From Streptomyces showdoensis (GTDB lineage Bacteria; Actinomycetota; Actinomycetes; Streptomycetales; Streptomycetaceae), in contig NZ_BAAAXG010000028.1 in NCBI RefSeq assembly GCF_039535475.1, positions 62,001-126,000 on the forward strand: DNA of 64,000 nt, in the 5' to 3' direction. The translations under genes and the position numbers were made by a program. Below are positions 8,854 to 19,693 of the stretch, piece by piece. The notes beneath the pieces are model-generated. The model saw only the letters and a list, made by a program, of their open reading frames with translations. It was not told the DNA's origin and searched no databases. The number at the start of each line of letters is the position of its first letter. Position 1 is the first letter of the stretch.

Positions 8854-9797
8854 CGGTCCTGGTCCCCCTTCAGCCGTCCGACGAGATACAGGGCGAGGAG
8901 CACGGAGACCACCGCGACCATCACGCAGCCCATGGCGGCCGCGTAGCCGAACTGGCCGTAGCGGAAGGCCTCCTCGTAGGCGAAGAGCATGGGCAGCCGG
9001 GTGCGGCCGCCGGGTCCGCCGCCGGTCAGCACGTAGACCAGGGCGAAGGAGTTGAGGTTCCAGATGAGGTTCAGCGCGCTGATGGCGAGGGCGACCGGGC
9101 GCAGCGCGGGCCAGGTGACGGTGCGGAAGCGCTGCCAGGCCCCGGCGCCGTCCAGGGCGGCGGCCTCGTGCAGCTCGCGCGGGGTGTTCTGGAGTCCGGC
9201 CAGCAGGGCGACGGTGGTCTGCGGCATGCCGGCCCAGACGCCGACCACCAGGACGGCGGGCAGGGCGGTGGCGAGTCCGCCGAGCCAGACCCGGCCCTCG
9301 CCCAGGCCGAGGGCGCGCAGGGTCTCGTTGAGGATGCCCGCGTCCGGCTGGTAGACCAGCCGCCACATGATGCCGACGACGACCTCGGGCATCGCCCAGG
9401 GGACGATCGCCAGCGCCCGGGCCAGCCAGCGCAGCCGGAGCCTCTGGTCGAGCAGCAGGGCGAGGCCGAGGGAGAGCAGGAACTGCGGGACCGTGACGCC
9501 GGCCGCCCAGACCAGGCCGATGCGGAAGGAGTCCCAGAAGAGGGTGTCGTGGAGCAGGTCCCGGAAGTTGAGGGTGCCGATCCAGCTCGTGGCCCGGGTG
9601 CGGCCGGACTGGGCGTCGGTGAAGGCCAGCGCGATGCCGTAGAGGATCGGGCCGGCGCTCAGCAGCAGGATCGGCAGCAGCGCGGGCAGCACCAGGAACC
9701 AGGGGCTGTGCGGCAGTCCGGACCCGGGGCGTCGGGCGGGGCTCCGGCCGGTGGTCCGGCGGCTTGAGGCCCGCCGGTCCGCGGTCGTCACGGTCAC
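8850..9797 (-). CDS. Sugar ABC transporter permease (MalF-like)
   Basis: 315-residue permease, first gene of the importer operon. After a basic N-terminal tail there are six hydrophobic segments. The EAA loop reads LHEAAALDGAGAWQRFRTVT. An AGGGGG sits upstream of GTG 9797, which I prefer; another GTG lies two codons later. The transcript runs leftward through the second permease and the lipoprotein, with 4-base overlaps at both junctions. The 182-base divergent gap to the kinase gene contains imperfect CCGGTGGA repeats but no clear operator. Confidence 0.88.
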   Translation of the reverse strand: MTVTTADRRASSRRTTGRSPARRPGSGLPHSPWFLVLPALLPILLLSAGPILYGIALAFTDAQSGRTRATSWIGTLNFRDLLHDTLFWDSFRIGLVWAAGVTVPQFLLSLGLALLLDQRLRLRWLARALAIVPWAMPEVVVGIMWRLVYQPDAGILNETLRALGLGEGRVWLGGLATALPAVLVVGVWAGMPQTTVALLAGLQNTPRELHEAAALDGAGAWQRFRTVTWPALRPVALAISALNLIWNLNSFALVYVLTGGGPGGRTRLPMLFAYEEAFRYGQFGYAAAMGCVMVAVVSVLLALYLVGRLKGDQDR

Positions 9798-9979
9798 AGA
9801 CCTGCCCCCTTCGCGCGGCCGGTCCGGTGGACCCGGTGGAGCCGGTCCGCCCGGCGCGCCGCCTCGCATCGGTCACGCTGTCCAGGGCGGTCATCGTCCT
9901 GAGGGGCCGTCGGTTCGTCAAGGCGACCTGCGCGGATGCGAGACTTTGGCGGAAACGCAACGGCTGTGGGGAGAGAACG

Positions 9980-10837
9980 ATGGACGAGGCGCGGGCACGG
10001 GAGATCCTGGCCGCCGCCGGACTGCGGGCGGCCGACGCGGAGCTGCTCGCCCTGGGCGAGAACGCGGTCTTCGCCCTCGGCGGGCTGGTGGTCAAGGCCG
10101 GCCGGGACGCCGAGCTGCTGCCGCGCGCCGAGCGGGAGCTGGCCCTGGCCGGCTGGCTGGAGGAGGCTGGCGTCCCCGCCGTGCGGGCGGCGGAGCCGAA
10201 GCCGCGGGTGGCCGAGGGGCATCCGGTCACCCTCTGGCACCGGCTGCCCGACGCCGTCCGGCCCACCGAGCCCCGGGACCTGGCCCCGCTGCTCCGGCTG
10301 GTGCACGCGCTGCCGGAACCGGCCGGGTTCACCCTGCCGCGCCGGGAGCTGCTGGGCGGGGTGGAGCGCTGGCTGCGGCTCGCGGGCGACGCGATCGACC
10401 CGGCCGACGCGGCCTTCCTGCGCGAGCGCCGCGACGCCTTCGCCCCGGCGGCGGCCGCGCTCGTCCCGCACCTGACTCCCGGCCCGGTCCACGGCGACGC
10501 GCTCCCCCGGAACGTCCACGTCGGGCCCGAGGGGCCGGTGCTGGTGGACCTGGAGACCTTCTCCTCGGACCTGCGCGAGCACGACCTGGTGGTGCTGGCG
10601 CTCTCCCGCGACCGCTACGGCCTCGACCCGGCCGCGTACGACGCCTTCACCGGGGCGTACGGCTGGGACGTGCGGGAGTGGGAGGGCTGCGCCGTGCTGC
10701 GCGGGGCGCGGGAGACGGCGAGCTGCGCCTGGGTGGCCCAGCACGCGCCGACGAACCCGAAGGCGCTCGCCGAGTTCGAGCGACGGGTCGCCTCGCTGCG
10801 GGACGGCGACCCGGAGGTGCGCTGGTACCCCTTCTGA
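9980..10837 (+). CDS. Aminoglycoside-phosphotransferase-family kinase
   Basis: 285-residue APH/choline-kinase-fold enzyme that would phosphorylate a small hydroxylated substrate. The catalytic loop is VHGDALPRNVHV (Brenner HxDxxxxN type), and the metal-binding aspartate lies in LVDLETFS. An N-terminal lobe lysine in GGLVVKAG fits ATP binding. ATG 9980 has GGGGAGAG upstream. Divergent from the sugar importer. No antibiotic substrate can be inferred; the family is broad. Confidence 0.82.
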   Translation: MDEARAREILAAAGLRAADAELLALGENAVFALGGLVVKAGRDAELLPRAERELALAGWLEEAGVPAVRAAEPKPRVAEGHPVTLWHRLPDAVRPTEPRDLAPLLRLVHALPEPAGFTLPRRELLGGVERWLRLAGDAIDPADAAFLRERRDAFAPAAAALVPHLTPGPVHGDALPRNVHVGPEGPVLVDLETFSSDLREHDLVVLALSRDRYGLDPAAYDAFTGAYGWDVREWEGCAVLRGARETASCAWVAQHAPTNPKALAEFERRVASLRDGDPEVRWYPF

Positions 10838-10853
10838 GAGGGGAGCTGACATC

Positions 10854-11726
10854 ATGAGCCCCTGTCGAACCGGCTTCCGGGAACGGGGTGTTGTGATGCG
10901 GGTGGAGCTGTCGGACGTCACGCTGGACGTCGAGGTGAGCGGCGAGGGGCCGGCCGTGCTGCTGGTGCACGGCTTCCCGGACGCCCATGACCTGTGGCGG
11001 CACCAGGTGCCCGTGCTGAACGCCGCCGGATACCGGACGGTCGCGCCGACCCTGCGGGGCTTCGGCGCCTCCGACCGGCCGGAGGGCGGCCCGGAGGCCT
11101 ACTCACCGGCGGCCTCGGCGGCCGACCTGGTGGAGCTGCTCGGCCGGCTGGAGATCGACCGGGCCCACGTGGTCGGCCACGACTGGGGCTCGGGCATCGT
11201 CCAGGGCCTCGCCCAGGTCCGGCCGGACCTGGTGCGGAGCCTGTCCCTGCTGTCCGTCGGCCACTTCGGGGCCATCCGGGACGCGGGCTGGGAGCAGCGG
11301 CAGCGCTCCTGGTACATGCTGCTGTTCCAGCTGCCGGAGGTCGCCGAGAACTGGCTGTCCCACGACGACTTCGCCCACCTGCGCGACATGCTCGGCGAGC
11401 ACCCCGACGCGGAGGCCGTCCTGGAGCGGCTGCGGGTGCCGGGCGCGCTGACGGCGGCGCTGAACATCTACCGCTCGGGCGTGCCGGCCGAGGTCCAGTT
11501 CGCCCCCGTGCTCCCGCTGCCGCGGCTGCCCGAGGAGCTCCCCGTACTGGGTGTCTGGTCGTCCGGCGACCGCTTCCTCACCGAGGCGCAGATGACGGGC
11601 ACGGCCGCGTACGTCGCCGGGTCCTGGCGCTACGAGCGGGTGGAGGACGCCGGCCACTGGCTGCAGCTGGACCAGCCGGAGCGGGTCAACGAGCTGCTGC
11701 TCTCCTTCCTGAAGGAGAACGGCTAG
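10854..11726 (+). CDS. Alpha/beta hydrolase, epoxide-hydrolase-like
   Basis: 290-residue hydrolase. The oxyanion motif is HGFPD, the nucleophile elbow is GHDWGSG (Asp nucleophile, as in epoxide hydrolases and haloalkane dehalogenases), and the general-base histidine lies in EDAGHWLQLD. ATG 10854 has GGGGAG eight bases upstream, but homology would start at ATG 10896 (MRVELSD), so the start is uncertain. It follows the kinase by 16 bases, so the two may be cotranscribed. It overlaps the convergent exonuclease gene by four bases. Confidence 0.85.
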   Translation: MSPCRTGFRERGVVMRVELSDVTLDVEVSGEGPAVLLVHGFPDAHDLWRHQVPVLNAAGYRTVAPTLRGFGASDRPEGGPEAYSPAASAADLVELLGRLEIDRAHVVGHDWGSGIVQGLAQVRPDLVRSLSLLSVGHFGAIRDAGWEQRQRSWYMLLFQLPEVAENWLSHDDFAHLRDMLGEHPDAEAVLERLRVPGALTAALNIYRSGVPAEVQFAPVLPLPRLPEELPVLGVWSSGDRFLTEAQMTGTAAYVAGSWRYERVEDAGHWLQLDQPERVNELLLSFLKENG

Positions 11727-12454
11727 GACGCCACCGGGGCCGGGGTGCGCAGCGGCCAGAGCGGGTCGACCACCGCGTCGGCGCTGCCCTTGCGGCGCAG
11801 GAAGGCCTGGAAGTCCTCGGCCCACTCCCGGTACCAGCCGATCTGGCGCTCGTGCAGCTCGGCGGGGGCGAGGGCGGCGACCGAGGCGTGCCGCCCGGCT
11901 ATCGCGACGGCCACCTCCACGGCGGCGAGGGCGTCGGCGGCGGCCTGGTGGGCGGCGGTGAGCTCCACCCCGTACTCGGCGCAGACCGCTTCGAGGGTGC
12001 GCTTGCCGCGCCGGTAGCGGTCGACGGCCCGGTCGATGGTGTACGGATCGACGACCGGGCCCGTCGGGCTCGCCCCGTCGGTGCCCAGCCGCTCGGCGAG
12101 CGAGGGCAGTCCGTGCCGGCGGAGCTCGGCGGAGAGCAGGGTCAGGTCGAACGAGGCGTTGTAGGCGACGACCGGGACGCCCTCCCGCCAGTACCCCGTG
12201 AGGGTCTCGGCGATCTCGTCGGCGACCTCGCGCACCGGCCGGCCCTCGGCCGCCGCGCGCTCGCTGCTGATGCCGTGGATCGCGGAGGCCTGCTCCGGGA
12301 TGCGGATGCCGGGGTCGGCGAGCCAGTCCTGCCGACGCACCACCCGGCCGCCGTGGACGGCGACGACCGAGGCCGTGACGATCCGGGCCTCCAGCGGTTC
12401 GGTGCCGGTGGTCTCCAGGTCGAAGCCGACCAGCATTTCCGCGTGCCAAGCCAT
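11723..12454 (-). CDS. DnaQ-like 3'-5' exonuclease
   Basis: 243-residue DEDDh exonuclease resembling the DNA polymerase III epsilon domain. Exo I is GFDLETTGT, exo II lies in AYNASFDLTLL, and exo III is HQAAADALAAVE. A C-terminal extension ends in VVDPLWPLRTP. The ATG at 12454 has AAGGAGG six bases upstream, far better than any upstream in-frame codon. The gene stands alone; a repair or proofreading role is inferred from the family. Confidence 0.88.
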   Translation of the reverse strand: MAWHAEMLVGFDLETTGTEPLEARIVTASVVAVHGGRVVRRQDWLADPGIRIPEQASAIHGISSERAAAEGRPVREVADEIAETLTGYWREGVPVVAYNASFDLTLLSAELRRHGLPSLAERLGTDGASPTGPVVDPYTIDRAVDRYRRGKRTLEAVCAEYGVELTAAHQAAADALAAVEVAVAIAGRHASVAALAPAELHERQIGWYREWAEDFQAFLRRKGSADAVVDPLWPLRTPAPVAS

Positions 12455-12572
12455 CGGGTCCTCCTTACGTGATCTCCCCCGTGGTGCTGAACACCCTCGC
12501 ACGCGCCACTGACAATCCGGCCGGGGGGCGGCCCGAAGGCGGCCCGAGAGCGGCTTCCGGCGGCGCGAAGGG

Positions 12573-13826
12573 TCAGGAGACGGGCCGGGAATCGAGCCAC
12601 ACGGACTCGAATTCCTCCCGGTATGTCGCGAAAAGTCCGTGTTCTCCGTCACGGTCGGGGCCGTGCCCGGCGCGCACCACGTTCCGCCCGCCGCCGCGCA
12701 GCACCAGGACCGGCGCCTCCATGCCGCGCGCCTTGCGCAGGTACGACTGGACGACGCCCACCCCGTCCGGGCCGTCCCCGTCGACCAGGTAGGCGGTGAA
12801 GCGCGGGGTCTCGTCGAAGACGTGGATCTGGAAGGCGCCGGGATCGCGCAGCTTGGAGCGGACCCGGCGCATGTGCAGGATGTTCATCTCCACCGAGCGG
12901 CTGAGCTCGCCCTTCTTGAGGCCGAGTTCCCGCTCCCGCCGCTTGACCGCGCTGCTGGCCGGGTTGAGGAAGAGCAGCCTGATCCGGCAGCCGGACTCGG
13001 CCAGCCGGATCATCCGGCGCCCGGAGAAGTTCTGCACCAGCAGGTTCAGGCCTATGCCGGTGGCGTCGAGCCGCCGGGCCCCGCCGAACAGGTCCTCGGC
13101 GGGCAGCTGCCGCTGGAGCCTGACCCGGTCGGGGTGGACGGAGACGACGTCGGCGTAGCGGTCGCCGACCAGGTCCTCGACGGCGTCGACCGGCAGCCGG
13201 TCGGCGGAGGGCACCCCCGCCCCGCTGCCGAGGATCTCCAGGAGCCGGGCGGAGGCCCGCTCGGACTGGGCGAGGACGGTCAGCGAAAGGGCCCGGTTGC
13301 GGGAGACGACATTGCGCGTCACCTCCAGCTCGTCCAGGGCCAGTTCGACCTCGCGCCGGTCGTCGAAGTACGGCTCGAAGCAGGGCCAGTGCTGCACCAT
13401 CAGCTCCCGCAGCTGCGGGAGGGTGAGGAAGCTGAGCACGTTGTCGTCGGCCGGGTCCAGCAGATAGCCCTTGCGGCGCGACACCTCGCGGACCGCCACG
13501 GCCCGCTGGACCCACTCCTGCCCGGCCGGCCCGGCCGCGGCCACCACCCACTCCTCGCCGTGCACCGGCTCGTAGACCGGCCGCAGCACCGCCGCCACGA
13601 CGGCCCGCAGCCGCTGCTCGACGAGGTTGAGCCAGATGTAGGCGCGGCCGGCCCGCTGGGCCCGGGTGCGCACCTCGCTCCACGCCTCCGCGCCCCAGTC
13701 CAGCTCGGCACCGATCTCCACCGGGCGGGCGACGGAGACCGCGCCGGGCGGCACGTCCGCCGGATCCGCGGGCTCCGGTTCGTGACCCGCGTCCCCTGGG
13801 GGCAGCTCCAGACCTCCCGAGCTCAC
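12573..13826 (-). CDS. SAV2148-type HEPN domain protein
   Basis: 417-residue soluble protein matching, by recall, the conserved Streptomyces SAV2148 family with a HEPN-like region. HEPN proteins are often nucleic-acid-associated or ribonucleases, but no function is established for this family. The helical first half includes WLNLVEQRLRAVVAAVLRPV. The C-terminal half has a basic VKRRERELGLKKGE and an IRLLFLNPASS strand resembling a phospholipase-D/nucleotide-binding core. Start GTG 13826 is chosen from the expected N-terminus VSSGGLELP; its ribosome-binding site is weak. Confidence 0.75.
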   Translation of the reverse strand: MSSGGLELPPGDAGHEPEPADPADVPPGAVSVARPVEIGAELDWGAEAWSEVRTRAQRAGRAYIWLNLVEQRLRAVVAAVLRPVYEPVHGEEWVVAAAGPAGQEWVQRAVAVREVSRRKGYLLDPADDNVLSFLTLPQLRELMVQHWPCFEPYFDDRREVELALDELEVTRNVVSRNRALSLTVLAQSERASARLLEILGSGAGVPSADRLPVDAVEDLVGDRYADVVSVHPDRVRLQRQLPAEDLFGGARRLDATGIGLNLLVQNFSGRRMIRLAESGCRIRLLFLNPASSAVKRRERELGLKKGELSRSVEMNILHMRRVRSKLRDPGAFQIHVFDETPRFTAYLVDGDGPDGVGVVQSYLRKARGMEAPVLVLRGGGRNVVRAGHGPDRDGEHGLFATYREEFESVWLDSRPVS

Positions 13827-13927
13827 CCGCGCACCGCCTTCTGCTCCCGGACACCCGCACTGACAACGATCAAGGAAGGGTACTCCGGGAGCGGGAGGCG
13901 ATGCAGCAGGATCGACCGGGTCGTTGC

Positions 13928-15226
13928 TCAACTGCGCTGCCGGGGCGCCCCGTTCTGCCCGGCGAGATCGGCCGGAGTGAGCGGATTCATAGCGGTTACG
14001 TCCCTGGGCGCGAGCTGGAAGCCCTGCCAGTGGACCGGCATCGGCTGCTGGTCCTCGTCCCGGGCGATGTGGTGGAACCCGATGTTGACCCAGACGGCCG
14101 GATTGGTCAGCGTCTCGCCGTTGACCCACTTGTCCACGCTGTCGGGCGCGTTCGGGCCGCAGTTGAGGATGTTGTTGCTGGCGAACTGCTCGCAGGCCCG
14201 CGCCTGGGTGAAGTAGACGTCGTGCCTGGTGAACGGGCGGCCCGCGTAGGTGTTGGTGTGGCCGGGCACGATCTCGTACGAACGGGCGTGTCCGTCCTTG
14301 TTCTTGCCGGTCGCGCTCACCACCCGCCACCAGCGCATGTTCTTCGCGTCCCCGGCGAGTTCCCTGGTGACCGGGGTGCGGGTGGTCTTCACGGTCGGGC
14401 TGCCGCCGCGGACCGGCGGGGTGACCTTGGAGTCGTACTGCTCGATCCGGCCCTTGGAGCTGCCGTCCAGTCCGAAGTCCAGCTTCCAGAAGACGTTGTG
14501 GGCGTGGCTGGTGGCGTAGTCGCGGGCGCCCTTGCCGATGGGCCAGCCGCGGCCGTCGGTGGCGTTGTAGTCGACGGGCGAGAGGCTGCCGGTGGCGCCC
14601 ACGTTGGCGCCTATGGTGCCGTCCGAGGAGAACCGCCACTCGGTGATGTACTCGTACCAGCCGACCTTGTTCACCGTGTAGACGAGCAGGTCCTTGCCCT
14701 GGGCCTGCCAGACCTTGCCGCCCTCGTCGGCGGCCATCCGGTAGGCGTGGCCGCGGGCCCGGGTGGTGGTGCACAGGCCGTTGACCTTGCCGACCTCGGG
14801 GACCTTCACCGAGGTGATGGTGCCGCCGGGACACTCGCCGGGCTTCAGGTTCTGCAGGCCCCAGCCGAAGCCGGCGCCGGTGAGGTCGTCGTACTCGGCG
14901 TTGCCGTCGTCGTACGGGACGTGGATCTGGGCCAGCTTGGCGCTGTTGAGCACCCGGATCGGGGCGGGCTCGCCGGGCGGCTGGTAGGTGACCTTGTCCA
15001 GGACGAGCCCGGAGTCGGTGTCGTAGCGCCAGCACATCCGCCAGACGGTGCCGCCGTCCAGCTTCGACTCGATGCGGTAGGCGGCGGAGCAGTCGGGACG
15101 CGGGGGCGCGGGCGCGGCCCCGGCGGGGGTGGCCGCGGTGGTGGTGGCGACGGTGGTGCCGAGCAGGGCGCCGGCGGCGAGGACGGCGCCCCGCCTGCGG
15201 GCACGCCGAAGTCGCGGTACGGACAT
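13928..15226 (-). CDS. Secreted copper amine oxidase catalytic domain protein
   Basis: 432-residue exported protein. A Tat-like signal (RRARRRG, then an Ala-rich hydrophobic stretch to about residue 38) precedes a domain matching the C-terminal catalytic part of copper amine oxidases. Visible landmarks: HVPYDDGNAEYDD (catalytic-base region, 102-114), GWYEYITEW with the expected TPQ-precursor Tyr at 191, copper ligands His241 and His243 in SHAHNVFW, and a third in VGFHHIARDEDQ near the C-terminus. The usual Asn before the TPQ Tyr is Trp here. The N-terminal N2/N3 domains are absent; a candidate for them is the gene just upstream. GAGGGAG precedes ATG 15226. Confidence 0.78.
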   Translation of the reverse strand: MSVPRLRRARRRGAVLAAGALLGTTVATTTAATPAGAAPAPPRPDCSAAYRIESKLDGGTVWRMCWRYDTDSGLVLDKVTYQPPGEPAPIRVLNSAKLAQIHVPYDDGNAEYDDLTGAGFGWGLQNLKPGECPGGTITSVKVPEVGKVNGLCTTTRARGHAYRMAADEGGKVWQAQGKDLLVYTVNKVGWYEYITEWRFSSDGTIGANVGATGSLSPVDYNATDGRGWPIGKGARDYATSHAHNVFWKLDFGLDGSSKGRIEQYDSKVTPPVRGGSPTVKTTRTPVTRELAGDAKNMRWWRVVSATGKNKDGHARSYEIVPGHTNTYAGRPFTRHDVYFTQARACEQFASNNILNCGPNAPDSVDKWVNGETLTNPAVWVNIGFHHIARDEDQQPMPVHWQGFQLAPRDVTAMNPLTPADLAGQNGAPRQRS

Positions 15227-15318
15227 GGGTGCGTACTCCCTCGGTACGGATGTGCGGGTGGTCTCCGGGCCGGTTCGGGGCCGGCGCCGGGGTGGAGCCG
15301 GGAGTGCCGGGCCGGTGG

Positions 15319-16152
15319 TCAGCCGACCCGGGTGACGGTCCTGGCGCTGAGGTCGACGATCAGGTTGCGGGTGTCGATCCAGGCGCCGTTGAGCACCTTG
15401 GTGACGAGCCGTACGCAGCGGTGCTCTCCGCACTCGGCGAGCTGCGGGGGCACGTCCGCCTCGCGGTAGGTGCGGTAGAGGTCGCCGTTGAACCAGAGCT
15501 GCCCGGTGGAGGTGAGCTCCTTGCCGGTGGCGTCCTTGTAGTCCTCCTTGACGCCCTTGCCGAGCGGGCTCGCGAGGATGAGCCCCAGGGCCTCGCGGAG
15601 CTCCTCGGGATGGGCGGAGGGCTGCACCCCGCGCTGGGTGCCGGACTGCTCGACCTTGCCGGTGTCGAGGTTGACGGTGCGGGTGATGAGCTCGTCGCGC
15701 CCGTAGTCGTAGAAGCGGACCTCGGCGCGGCGCGGGCCCCCGGACTGTTCGCCCGGCAGCGGGTCGGCCAGCTCGGTGGCGAGGTGCTGGGGGCCGCGGC
15801 CGCCCTCGACGTTCTTCTGCGCGGCGGCCCCGGGCGGGGTGAGGGCCAGGGCCTCGGCGCGGCGCAGCTCGTCGTCGGTGAGCGGGTCGGTGCCGATGCC
15901 CTTCGCCCCCTCGGGCGGGGCCGAGGCGAGGGCCGCCGGGCCGGGCGGGGGCCCGGCGTCACCGGCGCCGCCGCCCTGCTGTCCGCTCCCGCCGGCCGCC
16001 TGGGAGCCCTGGGCCGCGGTGCGGCCCGGCGGAGCGTCGTCGGCCCCGGCACTCCCGGGCACCGCGACCGCCACGGCGATGGCGGTCCCCGTCACCGCCA
16101 TGGCCGTACCGGCCACCACCTTGCCCAGGTGACGGCGCACTATTTCGTACAC
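15319..16152 (-). CDS. Exported protein resembling amine-oxidase N-terminal domains
   Basis: 277-residue exported protein with an N-terminal signal/anchor (residues 12-35, Ala/Val-rich), a Gly/Pro/Ala-rich linker to about 85, then a compact domain. That domain reads DPLTDDELRRAEALAL, RAEVRFYDYGRDELITRTV and NLDTGKV. These resemble the N2/N3 (PepSY-like) pattern at the front of copper amine oxidases, where DPL(S/T)xxE and V(D/N)LxxGKV recur. It ends 92 bases before the catalytic-domain gene on the same strand. I infer the pair forms one enzyme. GTG 16152 has GGGGGGAAG upstream. Confidence 0.65.
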   Translation of the reverse strand: MYEIVRRHLGKVVAGTAMAVTGTAIAVAVAVPGSAGADDAPPGRTAAQGSQAAGGSGQQGGGAGDAGPPPGPAALASAPPEGAKGIGTDPLTDDELRRAEALALTPPGAAAQKNVEGGRGPQHLATELADPLPGEQSGGPRRAEVRFYDYGRDELITRTVNLDTGKVEQSGTQRGVQPSAHPEELREALGLILASPLGKGVKEDYKDATGKELTSTGQLWFNGDLYRTYREADVPPQLAECGEHRCVRLVTKVLNGAWIDTRNLIVDLSARTVTRVG

Positions 16153-16299
16153 ACTTCCCCCCTTGAAGCAGGATTTCCCCTATTTCTCTGTGGTCACCCG
16201 GTAGGACGGGCCGAAGTCCTAGGAGGTTGCCCCTCTTTCGGGCAGGATCTGGCCGAAGTACACCCCTTGCAGCCGGATCAGGAATGGAAGAGTTCGTCT

Positions 16300-18420
<2,121 letters not shown>

Positions 18421-19693
18421 CCCCGTCCGTACGGACCCGGACCGCCCAGGAGAGCACGGCGCAGGCCACGGCCGCCCCGGCCGCCACCGCGAAGGCGGCC
18501 GGGGCGCCGTGCGTGTCGGCGAGCCGGGCGGAGCCGGCCAGCGCGAGGGCCTGGCCGCCGACGATCCCGCTGGTGAGGAAGGCCATGGACTCGGCGAGCC
18601 GGGCGGCCGGCACGGTCCGCTCGGTGAGGCCGAAGACGGTGATGAGGTGCGGGGCGTAGGCGACGCCGAGGACGACGACGCCCGCGTAGAGCCCGCCCAG
18701 CGTGTCGACGAGGACCAGGGGCACGGCGAGCACCACGAGGGCGGCGGTGGCGGCGCGCCAGCGGGTGGGCAGGCCGATCCGGGCGGGCACGGCGGCCATC
18801 GCGAACCCGGCGGCGGCGCTCGTCACGCCCATGGCGGCGTAGACCAGACCGGCCTGTCCGGGCGCGCCGAGCCGTTCGGTGAGGGCGGTGATCCCTGCCT
18901 GGGAGGCGCCGAACATGGCGCCCTGGAGGACCATCGTGACCCGCAGGGCGTACGTGGCGGCGGGCAGCCGCGTCCGTTCGGCGGCACTCGTACGGGTGGC
19001 CTCGCGGACGGTGGCCGGCCGGGCGGTGGGGTGCAGGGCGAAGGCGGTGCCGCAGCCCGCGAGGAGCGCGGCGGCGGTGAGCAGGGCGGCGGCCGGGTGG
19101 GCGACGGCGGCGGCCAGGCCGACCAGGGCGGGGCCGAGGACGAAGGAGACCTCGTCGAGGGTGCCCTCGAAGGAGAGCACGGTGCCCACGGCACGGTCGT
19201 CGGCACCGGCGGCGCGGGCCAGGTTCACCGAGCGGGTCCGGGCGAGCGGGCCGATCTGCGGGACGGTGGCCCCGGCGAGCGCGCCGAGCAGCATGAGCGG
19301 GCCGGTGCCGGCCCGGTCGAGGGCGGCGAGCACGAGGGCGGTGACGGCGACCGCGTTGGCGAGGGCGGCGGCCTGCACCACGGGCCGCTGGCCGTGCCGG
19401 TCGGCGAGCCGTCCGATCACCGGGCCGGCCAGCGTCTGCCCGGCGGCGAGGGCGCCGCCGGCGAGACCGGCGGTGGTCAGGGAGCCGCTGGTCTCGGCGA
19501 CCAGGAGGAGGCTGCCGAGCTGGCACATGGCGGTCGGCAGCCGCCCGAGGAAGGAGACGACCGGCAGGACCGGCCCGAGCAGGGACAGCGTGTCGCGATA
19601 CATCCGGAGCATCACGCGAACGTAACGCGATGCACTCGAACGGGCGCATGCGTCGATGACACAGAAGCCTCCCGGCCGGGTACGTACGTTCGC

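Noticed and set aside
8011..10332. 773-codon frame covering the MalG-like permease and beyond
   Set aside because: The first about 490 codons are shadows of the MalF-like permease and the kinase gene; GTG 8853 fits the overlap and family start.
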